Assembly (NCBI RefSeq): GCF_002811985.1
Contig: NZ_NPDU01000012.1
Location: 1-64,000, forward strand
DNA: 64,000 bases
Source of the DNA: Leptospira adleri
Lineage (GTDB): Bacteria; Spirochaetota; Leptospiria; Leptospirales; Leptospiraceae
Reading direction: 5' to 3'
Below the pieces are notes generated by a model. The model did no database searches, was not told where the DNA came from, and worked only from the letters and a program-made list of their open reading frames with translations. The position numbers were made by a program, and so were the translations under genes. Positions 36,068-46,516 of the stretch are shown here, piece by piece (positions within the stretch are counted from its first letter, which is position 1; every line of letters starts with the position of its first letter).

Positions 36068-36181
36068 ATTTCAATTTCGATTCTTAGAATGAAGTTTGAA
36101 CCGATTTCTAAAATTCCTTTCCGCGCGAAAAGAGAATCTTAGGATTTGATTTTATATAGGTAGAAAAATTTCGGAGAGTTT

Positions 36182-37291
36182 ATGAAACGTTTGATAGGAT
36201 TTGTAATTATCTTCGGACTTTTCTTTTGTAAGCAGAATTCAAAGAGTTTCCAGGAAGAAACTCTGGAACCTCTCTTTGAAATTCTTCTGGTGTTGAGTTA
36301 TCCTTATTTGATCGATACTTGTGCGATCACGCCGGTCGGATATTACGGACCGATCCCGCCTATCTCGCAAGGATACGGTTCTCGGGGTAACAATTCGGTT
36401 TCCGTAGTTGCTTTGCCGAATCCAAGCGCTCCTCGAAACGTCTGTGTCTACTATCCGACGGGTCAGAATACAAAGGCTCCGGTTTTATTTCTAATGCACG
36501 GTTTTAGTTCGCCTTCTGCGGAAGCTTATTATCCCTTAATCGACTTTTATGTTTCGAAAGGATATGTGGTAGTATTTCCTATTTATATTTCCGATCGAAG
36601 AGACCCGACCGAAAATTACAAATTTATGTTGGATGGGATCAACTTTGCGGTGGATAAATTTTCGAATATCATCGATACGACTCGGGTCGGCTATATGGGA
36701 CATTCTTACGGAGGCGGCGCGACTCCTTATTTAGCGCATCAGGGAATCGTTCAAAAAGGTTGGGGAAGCAACGGCTCGTTCATTTTTCTTTTGGCGCCAT
36801 GGTATTCTTTTTCGATCAGTAACGCCCAACTCACGCAGTTTACAAATTCGACAAAGATGATCGCGCAGATTTACGATAATGACGATGAAGTCGATAACCG
36901 AATGGCGATCGATATTTTTACGAACATTGGTATCGCCAATTCAGAGAAAGATTTTGAGATCGTCTATTCCGAAGCGCGCAACGGATACACGCTCAACGCG
37001 GATCATTATACTCCGATTAAGAATACCGTCATCGGACTCGGTTCTTTGGACACATTAGATTATTTCGGAATTTGGAGACAACTGGACGCGTTAGCCGATT
37101 ATAGCTTTCATAATTCGGCTGCTGCTAAAGATATCGCTTTAGGCAACGGATCTGTTAACCAAAAGATGATGGGTGTATATTCCGATGGACAATCTGTGAA
37201 AACAATGACAGTTTCCGATTCTCCGACACCGTTACATCCGGAAAACTTTTTCATTCATCCGTTTTCTAATTCTTTGAATCCAAGATTTTAA
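36182..37291 (+). CDS. Alpha/beta-hydrolase lipoprotein (chlorophyllase/PAF-acetylhydrolase-like)
   Basis: The 369-residue protein begins with a spirochaetal lipoprotein signal, G-L-F-F-C, with Cys17 as the probable lipidation site. F-L-M-H-G-F-S-S-P is the oxyanion-hole region, and G-H-S-Y-G-G-G holds the nucleophile serine (G-x-S-x-G-G type, near residue 177). An acidic residue (D-N-D-D-E-V near 241) and a late His (N-A-D-H-Y near 278) could complete the triad. Substrate unknown. Stand-alone gene. Confidence 0.78.
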   Translation: MKRLIGFVIIFGLFFCKQNSKSFQEETLEPLFEILLVLSYPYLIDTCAITPVGYYGPIPPISQGYGSRGNNSVSVVALPNPSAPRNVCVYYPTGQNTKAPVLFLMHGFSSPSAEAYYPLIDFYVSKGYVVVFPIYISDRRDPTENYKFMLDGINFAVDKFSNIIDTTRVGYMGHSYGGGATPYLAHQGIVQKGWGSNGSFIFLLAPWYSFSISNAQLTQFTNSTKMIAQIYDNDDEVDNRMAIDIFTNIGIANSEKDFEIVYSEARNGYTLNADHYTPIKNTVIGLGSLDTLDYFGIWRQLDALADYSFHNSAAAKDIALGNGSVNQKMMGVYSDGQSVKTMTVSDSPTPLHPENFFIHPFSNSLNPRF

Positions 37292-37426
37292 CCTCTTTGT
37301 CAAAGATAGGAATGAAAAACCAATTTTATGGAACGTAGAGGTGTCTTTTTATAATAAAAAGATCTAATCCTCCTTTTTATCATTACTTTTCATTTACTTA
37401 AATTAATTTCTCCGGACGATTGGTCT

Positions 37427-38995
37427 ATGTCCAAGCAGTCTATCGAATCCATCCGAAAGAAGGGAGAAGCGTTAACCTATTATTCGAGAATTGGAATAAT
37501 GGTAATGATGCTTTTCTCTCTTATCTCGAGTTATAAAACGTTGCATCCGCAGATTCTCATCAATCACACGGCGGCCGCCAGCTTTATGTGTGTTTATACC
37601 CTCGTCGGTTTTGCTTTGTATAAAAAATATAACATAAGTCCCTGGGCTCATAAGATTTTTGTGATTTTCGATACGTTTCTTTTGAGCGGAACGATTCTAC
37701 TCGACGGTATGGTTTCTGCGGAAATAATCGCGCCCGTTCTAAAGAACGCCATTCTCTATACCGTTTATTATTTTATTATCGCCTATTCGGGGTTACTCGG
37801 AAAGCCGAGATTCGTTTTGGTGACCGGTTTGTTTTGTGCGTCGGGTTACGCCTTAGGTTTAATCAACGCAACGGTTCATGGACTTCAATTTTCGGAAAAT
37901 AATACGATCAACACAGCCCCCGGTTTTATAAAACTTAGTTCTGAAATCACGAAAATCATTTTTATGTTTGCCGTTAGTTTCGTTCTCTATCGTTTGATGG
38001 ATTTATTCGATAATCTTTATAGAGAAGCGGCTTCTTACTACAAGGAAAATAAGGACTTTCTTTCCCGATTGGAAAACAATCGGAAGGTGATTCATTCATC
38101 CGCAGAAACCTTGGAAATTTCAGTTTCGAATTTTTCTGAATTTACGAGTTTAACAAGTTCTAAAATGGAATCTCAGGCCGCGTCTTTGGAAGAAGTAAAC
38201 GCGGTTATCACTTCGCTTTCCAAGTCTTCCGAAAATAACGTGGATTCCATACGGACACAAAATGAAAATCTTATAGAATTGAACCAGAAGTCTCAAGCGC
38301 TTTTGGAAATCATAACGAAGATTTCCGATCTTTCAAAAAATCTGGAAACAAATGCAAACGAAAGTAAAATCGAAATGCAAATCGTTAAGAATTCGGTCGA
38401 AAAGACGGATACGTTTCTGAAAAATATCTCGAATTCTTTTCAGAGAGTCGACGAGATCAATCGTATCTTGGGAGAAATCGCAGACAAAACAAATCTTCTT
38501 TCGTTGAACGCTTCGATTGAAGCGGCAAGAGCCGGAGCGGCCGGACGAGGATTTTCCGTAGTAGCGCAAGAGGTGAGCAAACTCGCAGAATTCACCGCTT
38601 CCAATGCGAAGATGATCTCCAAAGTCGTTCATGATTCTCTTCAATTTATCGAAGAAGCGAACCGTTCCTCTAGGGATACGGGTTATCTTACCGATGGACA
38701 AAGCGTCAAAATTAACGGCACGGTTTCGAGCATCGAAGAAATGACAAGATTGTATTCACAAGGAACCAAGATCGTTCAGGACTTTGCGCGGAGTCTGAGT
38801 AAAGTAAAAACTCTTTCAGACGAACTCTTTCATTCTACTCACGAGCAGATGGTCGGACAAAAAGAAATGATGAAAGCGATGTTTGCGCTGGAAAAGGAAA
38901 TCAACGAGATTACTCGAGAATCAGGTAAGATTCAGGATGGCGTTTTGAGTATCAAAACACAGTCTAAGGACCTTAAGGCATTGAGCGTCGTCTGA
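37427..38995 (+). CDS. Methyl-accepting chemotaxis protein without HAMP
   Basis: The 522-residue protein has an N-terminal membrane region of about six helices (residues 18-200) instead of a periplasmic ligand domain, then a coiled-coil segment and an MCP signalling domain. The hairpin tip [20 protein letters not shown] begins at residue 350 and is followed by [13 protein letters not shown]. No HAMP is evident between membrane and signalling regions. Signals may be sensed within the membrane. A paralogue of the same length follows 136 bp downstream. Confidence 0.88.
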   Translation: MSKQSIESIRKKGEALTYYSRIGIMVMMLFSLISSYKTLHPQILINHTAAASFMCVYTLVGFALYKKYNISPWAHKIFVIFDTFLLSGTILLDGMVSAEIIAPVLKNAILYTVYYFIIAYSGLLGKPRFVLVTGLFCASGYALGLINATVHGLQFSENNTINTAPGFIKLSSEITKIIFMFAVSFVLYRLMDLFDNLYREAASYYKENKDFLSRLENNRKVIHSSAETLEISVSNFSEFTSLTSSKMESQAASLEEVNAVITSLSKSSENNVDSIRTQNENLIELNQKSQALLEIITKISDLSKNLETNANESKIEMQIVKNSVEKTDTFLKNISNSFQRVDEINRILGEIADKTNLLSLNASIEAARAGAAGRGFSVVAQEVSKLAEFTASNAKMISKVVHDSLQFIEEANRSSRDTGYLTDGQSVKINGTVSSIEEMTRLYSQGTKIVQDFARSLSKVKTLSDELFHSTHEQMVGQKEMMKAMFALEKEINEITRESGKIQDGVLSIKTQSKDLKALSVV

Positions 38996-39131
38996 GCACT
39001 ATTGCTTGAAAGGCGCAAAAATTTACCGTTCCTTTTGTTTGTGTCTTATTGAAACAAATTTGAAATCTTAAAAACTCTTTTCTCTCGGGGAAATTGTATG
39101 AAATACAAAATTTCATTCTTCCCATAAGAAT

Positions 39132-40700
39132 ATGAGTCAATCCTCGCTCGATCTCATTCAAAAGAATGGCGCGGTCTTAATCAATCGAATCCGCCTTGGT
39201 CTCGTTATATTATTTACCCTCTCGATTTTGGGAGCTCTGAAAGTATTTAATCCAACGCAGTTAATCATTCATTCCAGCGGAACGCTGGCGATGTGGATCT
39301 ATTGTATAGGAATTTTTGTTTGGAATCGTTTCGGAGAGGTTCCTAACTGGGTTCATAAGACTTCTGTAATATTGGACTCTATCATCCTAAGTTGCACTTT
39401 GATTTTCGACGCTATGATCTCCCCGACGGTCGCCTCCGGTGTTATGAAGAATGTGATTTTATTCTTCATTTACTTCTACATCAACATCTACGCCGGACTT
39501 TTAGGTGAAAAAAGGTTCGTGATTTTAATCGGATTTTTAGGAGCTTTAGGATCCGCCATTGCTTTGAGCGTGGCCGTTTTGTTCGGAGTGGAATTATCCG
39601 AAGATCCAAATTTGGCGAACAAGCCGGGGATGCTGACTACGAGCGTGGAAGTCATCAAAATTGTATTCGTCTTTGTCGCCGGGATCATTCTTTCGCAGCT
39701 TATGAATCTTTTTATGAAGCTGGCGGACCAATCAGTGAAACTTACCGAAGAGAGTCGGGGATTTTTATCGAGATTGGAATCCAATCAAAAAGCGATCCAC
39801 ATTTCGGCTGAAAGTTTGGAGACTTCCATTCAGAATTTCGCTCAGTTCATCAATACAACCGGTGAAAAAATGGAATCTCAAGCGGCTTCCTTAGAGGAAG
39901 TAAACGCAGTGATCGAAGAATTATCCGCGGCTTCTCAGAGCACTGCCGGATCGATCGAAACGCAAAATCGAAGTTTGGTGGATCTCGATCAAAAGTCCAA
40001 AAATCTCGGAGAGATCATCGAAAGTATCGCTCAGTTTTCAAAGGATCTCGGATCTTATGCGAACGAAAACAAGGTCGATATGGATAACGTATCCGAGGCT
40101 GCGGGAAAGACGACCCACTTCCTAAAAAACATATCAAATTCTTTTAATAGAGTCGACGAGATCAATCAGATCATGGGTGAGATTGCGGATAAGACCAACT
40201 TACTAGCGCTCAACGCTTCGATCGAAGCGGCGCGCGCAGGGGCAGCCGGACGAGGTTTTGCGGTTGTAGCGAACGAAGTAAGTAAACTTGCAGAATTCAC
40301 TTCGGAGAATGCGAAAAATATTTCCGACATCGTAAAACAATCCAGGGAATTTATCGGAGAAGCAAACAAGGCATCGAACGATACGGGCGATCTGACAAAT
40401 CGTCAAAAACAGAAAATTTCGGAGACGGTCAATCGAATCGAAGAAATGGGCAAACTCTATCAGGAACAAAGAAGAATTATACAAGACTTTGTATCGGAAG
40501 TAGAACGGATCAAACAACTCTCGGGCGAAATTTTCGAATCCACAAAAGAACAGATGGTAGGTCAGGAAGAGATGGTGAAGACAATGGTTCATCTGGAAAA
40601 AGAAATCAACCAGATCAATCAGGAATCGGGTAAACTTCAAATCGAAGTCGAGAAAATTCGAACTCAATCTTTGGAATTAAAAAATCTCAGCACAACGTAA
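39132..40700 (+). CDS. Methyl-accepting chemotaxis protein, tandem paralogue
   Basis: Again 522 residues, with the same plan as the upstream receptor: about six N-terminal helices, no HAMP, then the MCP domain with [20 protein letters not shown]. The opening ([13 protein letters not shown]) parallels [13 protein letters not shown] of the neighbour, and both share [14 protein letters not shown]. This indicates a tandem duplication that has diverged most in the membrane segment, consistent with different ligands. Confidence 0.88.
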   Translation: MSQSSLDLIQKNGAVLINRIRLGLVILFTLSILGALKVFNPTQLIIHSSGTLAMWIYCIGIFVWNRFGEVPNWVHKTSVILDSIILSCTLIFDAMISPTVASGVMKNVILFFIYFYINIYAGLLGEKRFVILIGFLGALGSAIALSVAVLFGVELSEDPNLANKPGMLTTSVEVIKIVFVFVAGIILSQLMNLFMKLADQSVKLTEESRGFLSRLESNQKAIHISAESLETSIQNFAQFINTTGEKMESQAASLEEVNAVIEELSAASQSTAGSIETQNRSLVDLDQKSKNLGEIIESIAQFSKDLGSYANENKVDMDNVSEAAGKTTHFLKNISNSFNRVDEINQIMGEIADKTNLLALNASIEAARAGAAGRGFAVVANEVSKLAEFTSENAKNISDIVKQSREFIGEANKASNDTGDLTNRQKQKISETVNRIEEMGKLYQEQRRIIQDFVSEVERIKQLSGEIFESTKEQMVGQEEMVKTMVHLEKEINQINQESGKLQIEVEKIRTQSLELKNLSTT

Positions 40701-40807
40701 CAACGTAAATCATCGAGCAGCGAAGACCACTTGCGATTTACAATTTAGGTCCTTCTTCCGAAACTGACCCTAATGAATGCGAGAATTTTCGTTAGGAGTA
40801 AGGATTC

Positions 40808-41671
40808 ATGCCTCATCATGTAAAAGCGGCTATCATCGGAGGAACGGGACTTTACAGTCTCGACGGAATGGAATTGATCGAAGAGATCTACCCTGACACC
40901 CCTTGGGGAAAGCCTTCCGATAAAATCAAAATCGGTAACTATAAAGGAAAGCTCATCGCATTCTTACCAAGACACGGAGTCGGGCACTTCTTGTTGCCTC
41001 CCGAGGTTCCGAATCACGCGAATATCTGCGCGTTAAAACAATTGGGCGTGGAAGAGATCATCGCCTTTAGTTCCGTAGGAAGTTTAAGAGAGGAAATCAA
41101 ACCTCTCGATTTCGTTTTGCCTTCCCAGGTGATCGATCGTACGCGTCTTAGAAACGCGACTTACTTTGGAAACGGCGTAGTCGCGCATGCGCCTTTTGCG
41201 GAACCGTTCTCATCGAATCTTAGCAAAAGAATCGAAGCGACCGCAAAAAAGATTGGCTTGGGAATTCATACAAACAAAACGCTTGTTTGTATGGAAGGCC
41301 CCTTATTTTCCACTAAAGCAGAATCTCATCTTTACCGTTCTTGGGGCGCGGACATCATCAACATGACCGTGCTTCCGGAGGCAAAACTTGCAAGAGAAGC
41401 TGAGATTGCCTATCAGATGATCTGCATGTCCACCGATTACGACTGCTGGAGAGAGGGAGAAGAATCCGTTACTCTCGAGATGGTGATCGCTAATCTCACG
41501 AAGAATGCGGAAACCGCGAAAAGATTACTTGCCGAACTTATCGACGTTATCGGAAACGGAGACGATTTGAGTTTGAAAAACAGCACGAAGTATTCTATCA
41601 TCACCGCGCCGGAAAAAAGAAATCCCGAGACAGTTAAAAAACTCAAAGTTCTTTTTCCTGAATATTTCTAG
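40808..41671 (+). CDS. mtnP: S-methyl-5'-thioadenosine phosphorylase
   Basis: The 287-residue enzyme phosphorolyses methylthioadenosine in methionine/purine salvage. G-G-T-G-L-Y-S-L near the start, F-L-P-R-H-G-V-G-H, Y-K-G-K, N-H-A-N-I-C-A-L-K and the MTAP-specific C-M-S-T-D-Y-D-C-W are visible. G-A-D-I-I-N-M-T-V-L-P-E matches the substrate pocket. The ATG at 40808 follows TTAGGAGTAAGG, a strong ribosome-binding site. Confidence 0.93.
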   Translation: MPHHVKAAIIGGTGLYSLDGMELIEEIYPDTPWGKPSDKIKIGNYKGKLIAFLPRHGVGHFLLPPEVPNHANICALKQLGVEEIIAFSSVGSLREEIKPLDFVLPSQVIDRTRLRNATYFGNGVVAHAPFAEPFSSNLSKRIEATAKKIGLGIHTNKTLVCMEGPLFSTKAESHLYRSWGADIINMTVLPEAKLAREAEIAYQMICMSTDYDCWREGEESVTLEMVIANLTKNAETAKRLLAELIDVIGNGDDLSLKNSTKYSIITAPEKRNPETVKKLKVLFPEYF

Positions 41672-41677
41672 TAAGAA

Positions 41678-42502
41678 TTACGGAATTTCATCCAGGCTTT
41701 TTTTCAAAGCCTGGTGATATTCCGGAAAAGCGGTTAAATCGTTGTGGCTTCCGTTCCGAATCGTAAAAAGAGCAACGTTTTTGTTTTGCGATTTCAAATT
41801 TTCTAATATAATTTCCGAATTTCGATAAGGGATGATTTCGTCTTCCGTTCCGTGGAATATTCTAATTTTTGAATTCACCTTTTTTAACTTTTTCAAATTC
41901 TCAAATCGAAAACGAAACATCCAAGGCCGTACGAACGGATAATAATTCTTCGCTAAAGAAGGAAGATCCGTAAAAGGAGTTTCTAAAAAAAGAATAAGGT
42001 CCGGGTTTCTGGAAACCAGTTCGATTGCAACCCCGGTTCCGATCGATCTTCCGTAGATCACGATTCGTTCTTTCGGAATATTCAAATTTTGGATTGTATA
42101 ATTTAACCAGAGTTCTGCGTCATCGTACATCAAGTTTTCGGAAAGATGTCCGGTATTCTTTCCGTAACCTCGATAATCGCAAATTAAAACGTTCCAACCT
42201 AAAGGAACAAAATCTTCGTATATTCCTCCCCAGGTTCTCAAACTTCCCGCATTTCCGTGGAAAAAAAATACAGTTTTGTTTTGATCGTTATTCTTTGCTT
42301 TGAAATAGAGTGCGTAACTTTTTTCTCCGTCTTTCGTCGAGAGTTCGATCTCTTGAAATCGGATTGGAAATTGAAACGAATAATCTTTCGGTAATTTTTC
42401 GGGAAAAAAAATCAGTTTATCCTGATTCCGCCAAGCAAGTAAAAGAAGAAAAAACGCGATCGAAAGAATAACGCTCAGAAGAATTGTCATGGTTCGGCTC
42501 AT
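41678..42502 (-). CDS. Membrane-anchored alpha/beta hydrolase (BEM46-like)
   Basis: From the ATG at 42502 the product is 274 residues; a longer frame to 42592 would overlap the upstream phoD-like gene by 83 bp and adds unremarkable sequence. An N-terminal helix ([18 protein letters not shown]) anchors a serine-hydrolase domain: F-F-H-G-N-A-G-S (oxyanion), Y-G-R-S-I-G-T-G (nucleophile Ser), and [10 protein letters not shown] with N-G-S-H-N-D supplying Asp and His. The layout is that of the BEM46/ABHD13 group. It is 7 bp after the phoD-like gene, on the same strand. Confidence 0.83.
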   Translation of the reverse strand: MSRTMTILLSVILSIAFFLLLLAWRNQDKLIFFPEKLPKDYSFQFPIRFQEIELSTKDGEKSYALYFKAKNNDQNKTVFFFHGNAGSLRTWGGIYEDFVPLGWNVLICDYRGYGKNTGHLSENLMYDDAELWLNYTIQNLNIPKERIVIYGRSIGTGVAIELVSRNPDLILFLETPFTDLPSLAKNYYPFVRPWMFRFRFENLKKLKKVNSKIRIFHGTEDEIIPYRNSEIILENLKSQNKNVALFTIRNGSHNDLTAFPEYHQALKKSLDEIP

Positions 42503-42509
42503 AAGAATA

Positions 42510-43835
42510 TTAAGGACTTGGAATGATTTCCCTATTCCAGAGTTCTTTTCCTTTTGCATCGAATATTTGGAGAAGTAGTTTTCTTTCTCCACGATTGCCT
42601 GACACGGAAATGAGTCCGAAATTTCTTTGTTCGACTAGGGTTCCGTCGATTCGTAACGGATTTTTTTCGGTCACGGGATAAGCTCCCGAGGTCAATGGAG
42701 AAACGGTAAAATCATAAACCGGTTCGAGTCCGTCTTCTTTGAGAAGATTCAGCTCAGTATGATGTCTGTCACCGGTTAAAAAGATTACGTTCTTTATTTT
42801 GAGATCTCGGATTGCGGAAAGAATTTTGTTTCTTTCTTCGGGATAGGTCGCGTAATTTTCATAAAGCGCATTCGGATTTAGAAATTGTCCTCCGATCGCA
42901 ACGAATTTAAAAGTGGCCTTCGAAAACGCCAGCGAGTTAACGAACCATTGAAATTGTTTTTCCCCGAGGATCTGTCTTGGACCAACCACCTTATTATTGT
43001 TAGCCGTTCTAAAGGTTCGATCGTCGAGAAGAATGAATTGCGCGTCTCCCCAAGTAAAGGATCCGTAAATTCCTTCTTTAGCATAGTTCGGATTTCCCCA
43101 GTGGAGTTTGAACATCTCCTCAGCAGTATCTTTCATCCAAAAGGAAGAATCTCCGTCGTTCGGGCCGAAGTCGTGATCGTCCCAAATCGCGTAGTGATGA
43201 ACGGAAGAAAACAAGGGCGCCAGTTCGGAAATTCCTCTTTGATGTTTGTATCGATGTAAAAATCCCGTTTTCGAATCCCAATCCGTTTCTCTCAGATAGA
43301 TATTGTCTCCGAGCCAGAGCATAAAATCCGGTCTTTTAGAAAGAATGGAATTGTAGATAAAATAATCTCCACCGTACGGTTTTCCGGGAACGTCGTATTC
43401 GGTTTCATTTACATAAGCACAACTGCCAAGAGCAAAGGTAAAGTTCGGGGGATTTTGACCTGCGGCAAAAAACGACTGTGCTTGGAATGTTTGAGCGTGT
43501 TTTGCTTCGATTTTTTTTCCGTCTACGATCAGATGGAATCGATACCGCGTACCCGGTTTTACCTGGTTAGCAATCAACTTAGCGATAAATCCCGTCTTGG
43601 ATTGCGTTTGAATTTCTTCGGAGAGAAATTTCCGTTTTGGATTTTGAATTTCAGAATATTCTAATATGACTGAGGACTTTTTTTCGGTTTGAACCCATAC
43701 CAAAACTTCTTTGAGAGTGGAGTACCCTACGATTGGACCCGAAGCGATTCCGGAAACATCGGCTCCTATAGGCGATTGGAGAAAAACAAAAAATAAAAAA
43801 AGAAGTTTTTGAATCGATGAGATTATGGATTTCAT
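42510..43835 (-). CDS. PhoD-family alkaline phosphatase
   Basis: The 441-residue protein has a signal peptide (residues 8-25, [15 protein letters not shown]). An N-terminal beta domain is followed by a metallophosphoesterase core: [28 protein letters not shown], and [11 protein letters not shown]. These are metal-ligand motifs of PhoD enzymes, which hydrolyse phosphodiesters or monoesters in the periplasm. Probably co-transcribed with the hydrolase that follows it on the same strand. Confidence 0.87.
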   Translation of the reverse strand: MKSIISSIQKLLFLFFVFLQSPIGADVSGIASGPIVGYSTLKEVLVWVQTEKKSSVILEYSEIQNPKRKFLSEEIQTQSKTGFIAKLIANQVKPGTRYRFHLIVDGKKIEAKHAQTFQAQSFFAAGQNPPNFTFALGSCAYVNETEYDVPGKPYGGDYFIYNSILSKRPDFMLWLGDNIYLRETDWDSKTGFLHRYKHQRGISELAPLFSSVHHYAIWDDHDFGPNDGDSSFWMKDTAEEMFKLHWGNPNYAKEGIYGSFTWGDAQFILLDDRTFRTANNNKVVGPRQILGEKQFQWFVNSLAFSKATFKFVAIGGQFLNPNALYENYATYPEERNKILSAIRDLKIKNVIFLTGDRHHTELNLLKEDGLEPVYDFTVSPLTSGAYPVTEKNPLRIDGTLVEQRNFGLISVSGNRGERKLLLQIFDAKGKELWNREIIPSP

Positions 43836-43940
43836 AATAAAATTTCCCTTAAATCCAAACCCTTTCAGGTTCGTTTAAAAAATTCAAGAGAAACTTTTTA
43901 CCATTATCCGGAGATCGTTTTATTAATTAGAAATGAGGAC

Positions 43941-44978
43941 TTATTGGATCTGGAACCCTTCTTCGATAAAAAGAACGAGTTCGTCCAACGCTTTTTTTGC
44001 CTCGGGGATCGCTCCTCCAAAATTAAAATACCCGTGTACTAAACTTTCATATATGCTATAAGTGACCGGGACTTTTGCCTTTTTTAAAGAATCGATCCAT
44101 TCCAATCCCTCGTCTTGAAGCGGATCAAAACCGGCTAACTGGATATAGGTTCTTGGAAAGTCGGTCTTTTGTTTATGTAAAATCGGCGACGCAGTCACTT
44201 TTTTCGCTTCGAGCGGATCGTTTAAGTAGTGAAAGTTAAAATAATCCAATAATTTATTTGTCAATGCGTAACCGCGGCCGAACTCGTTTCGGCTAACGCT
44301 CATTCTGAGAAGATCCAAGTAAGGATAAATCAATAATTGAAAGCAGGGGGACTGGATCTTTTTCCTTTTGGAAAGAATGGAAATGTTAGCCGCAAGATTT
44401 CCGCCCGCGCTGTCCCCGGCGACCGCGATCTTCTTTGTTAAAATTCCCAATTCTTTTGCGTTCTTAAGAATCCATTGATAAGCGACAAAGCTATCCTCAA
44501 CCGCGACGGGAAATTTATTCTCAGGTCCGAGCCTGTAATCAACTGAAAGAATTACGGCTCCGGTTTTTTTAGAAAGATAACGAAGAGGCCGATCGTGAGA
44601 ATCTAAATCGCCTATGACAAAGCCGCCGCCGTGAAAATAAACCAGCGCCGGTTGAAGCGTCAAAGTTTCAGTCGGCCTGTAAAGTCTGATCCCGATTCTT
44701 CCTTGCTGAACTTGAATTGTGAAATTTTCAATTTGAAAAAGTTCTTCCGGTTCAAGATCGAACAAAAACATGGAATTCTTAAAAAATTCCCTCGCTTCTT
44801 TCGGTGCGAGGGATTCAACTCTCGGTTTCATTCTTGCGAGAAATAAGGACATTTGGAGTTTTGCGTCCAAAATCCGGCCTCGCTTTCGTATAGCGCCCCC
44901 CGAGATTTTTCTAAGAATTCCTTCCGGAAGTTTTAAGATCGAGCGAAGAAGAAACCGTTCAAACTTTTGCAAGAACAC
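43941..44978 (-). CDS. HSL-family alpha/beta hydrolase (esterase)
   Basis: The 345-residue protein shows the hormone-sensitive-lipase family pattern: Y-F-H-G-G-G-F-V-I-G (oxyanion hole), D-Y-R-L-G-P-E, and G-D-S-A-G-G-N-L-A with the nucleophile serine. F-D-P-L-Q-D-E-G and E-S-L-V-H-G-Y would provide Asp and His. These enzymes cleave short- to medium-chain esters. Its 5' end overlaps the monooxygenase gene by 20 bp, so the pair is one transcription unit; a flavin monooxygenase plus an esterase is a familiar pairing when an ester or lactone product is hydrolysed. Confidence 0.86.
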   Translation of the reverse strand: MFLQKFERFLLRSILKLPEGILRKISGGAIRKRGRILDAKLQMSLFLARMKPRVESLAPKEAREFFKNSMFLFDLEPEELFQIENFTIQVQQGRIGIRLYRPTETLTLQPALVYFHGGGFVIGDLDSHDRPLRYLSKKTGAVILSVDYRLGPENKFPVAVEDSFVAYQWILKNAKELGILTKKIAVAGDSAGGNLAANISILSKRKKIQSPCFQLLIYPYLDLLRMSVSRNEFGRGYALTNKLLDYFNFHYLNDPLEAKKVTASPILHKQKTDFPRTYIQLAGFDPLQDEGLEWIDSLKKAKVPVTYSIYESLVHGYFNFGGAIPEAKKALDELVLFIEEGFQIQ

Positions 44979-46398
44979 GCGTTTTCTTTTTCACTCCGTG
45001 TTTGCTCGAGCCGACTCCGTTTTTAGAAACTTGTTTGTGTTCGGCGATCGCTTCCACGTTCACGGCGTTCCCATTCTTTTTGGCTCTTTGAACACCCTTT
45101 TTGAGTTCGTTTTTCATGTCGTACAGAAAATCTTCGAAGTCGACCTGCATCGTATGTCTTGTCGATGCCACATAACGCTTCTTCATTTGCGATTCGTATT
45201 TTTCAATGGCGTGATTCATTTCCTCTTCGGTTGGAAGTTGATAATTGCCGGTCAGATATTCGGAAATCCATTTACCTTGAAATTCCGCCAAAGGCATGAT
45301 GGCCCCTAGGGGTTGATACAAACCGACAAAGAATAAATTGTTATATTCAGGTTTTATCATGCGATGAAAGAGAGGCAAGTGATTGTCTTTCGCGGAAATC
45401 AGATTCTCGTCAAAGAAAGGGAACTTTACGTTGTATCCTGTGCAGTAGATAACCGCGTCGACTTCTTCTTCGCTTCCATCCACAAAGCGGACTTTGTTTC
45501 CGTTATAAGATTCGATGTTCGGCTTTGGAGTGACATCACCTCTTCCTAAGCGGACAAGGATGTCCTGCGAAATCGTCGGATGGGCGGCGCCCGGTTTATG
45601 ATCGGGTTTTTGTAAACCGAAGTCCTCGACCTTTCCTACTCCAAAACGTAAAACCAAACCCATAATAAAACTCTTTAGCCAGAACGGCGTGTGAACCGGA
45701 ATCATCTCCGTGGATTTATCCAGCGGTTTTCCAAAAAGATAATTTGGAATGATGTAAGCTCCTCTTCTTGCGGCGAGAAAAACCTTAGAGGCCACGCCCG
45801 GTCTGCAAAGTTCGACCGTGATATCCATCGCGCTATTGCCCATTCCCAAAACCACGACTCTTTTACCGGTGAGTTTTATCGGGTTATCGGGATCTACGTA
45901 AGAATGGGAATGAATGATCTTGCCGGTAAATTTTCCGGGGAACGGTGGATCGGGCCATCTCTGAGACCAGTGATGTCCGTTGGAAACCACCAGTGCATCA
46001 TAAAACTTTTGTTTTCCGTCGCCGGTCGTGATCAACCAAGTTCCGTCGTCTTGATAGTCCGCATGAACAACTGGATTTTTAAAATGAATGTTTTTTCGAA
46101 GTCCGAAATGATTTACGTAATCTATAAAGTATTCAAGAATTCTTTGATGTCCTGGATAGTCGGCGTAACTCTTTGGCATGGGATAGTCTCTGTATTCCAT
46201 TCTATCTCTGTGAGTGTTGATATGAAGAGACTTATAGATATTGCTCATCTTATTGTCGTTGTTGAATCTCCAATTCCCACCGACTTCACTTCCCGCCTCA
46301 TAACAATCAAAAGGGATTCCCTTATCTTTGAGAGCTTTACAAACCGTGATTCCGCTGGAACCGGCTCCTATCACACAAACACGAGGCAATGAAGACAT
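44959..46398 (-). CDS. Flavin-containing monooxygenase
   Basis: The 479-residue enzyme has an FAD site G-A-G-S-S-G (11-16) and a second Rossmann site V-V-V-L-G-M-G-N-S-A-M-D for NADPH. Between them, F-T-G-K-I-I-H-S-H-S-Y is the F-x-G-x-x-x-H-x-x-x-Y fingerprint of the FMO class (Baeyer-Villiger enzymes have W at the end). R-D-Y-P-M-P and Y-P-G-H-Q-R are further family elements. It ends in a Lys-rich tail. The gene overlaps the esterase gene by 20 bp and is divergent from a GMC oxidoreductase across 118 bp. Confidence 0.87.
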   Translation of the reverse strand: MSSLPRVCVIGAGSSGITVCKALKDKGIPFDCYEAGSEVGGNWRFNNDNKMSNIYKSLHINTHRDRMEYRDYPMPKSYADYPGHQRILEYFIDYVNHFGLRKNIHFKNPVVHADYQDDGTWLITTGDGKQKFYDALVVSNGHHWSQRWPDPPFPGKFTGKIIHSHSYVDPDNPIKLTGKRVVVLGMGNSAMDITVELCRPGVASKVFLAARRGAYIIPNYLFGKPLDKSTEMIPVHTPFWLKSFIMGLVLRFGVGKVEDFGLQKPDHKPGAAHPTISQDILVRLGRGDVTPKPNIESYNGNKVRFVDGSEEEVDAVIYCTGYNVKFPFFDENLISAKDNHLPLFHRMIKPEYNNLFFVGLYQPLGAIMPLAEFQGKWISEYLTGNYQLPTEEEMNHAIEKYESQMKKRYVASTRHTMQVDFEDFLYDMKNELKKGVQRAKKNGNAVNVEAIAEHKQVSKNGVGSSKHGVKKKTRVLAKV

Positions 46399-46516
46399 AT
46401 CCTTCTCCTATTTATTTAGACAATACGTTAGGAATTATGATACGGCTTTAAAATATGAGACAGTCAATTAAAAAAAGTTTTGAATTTATGAATCATCCGA
46501 TTATTACTGAATACTT

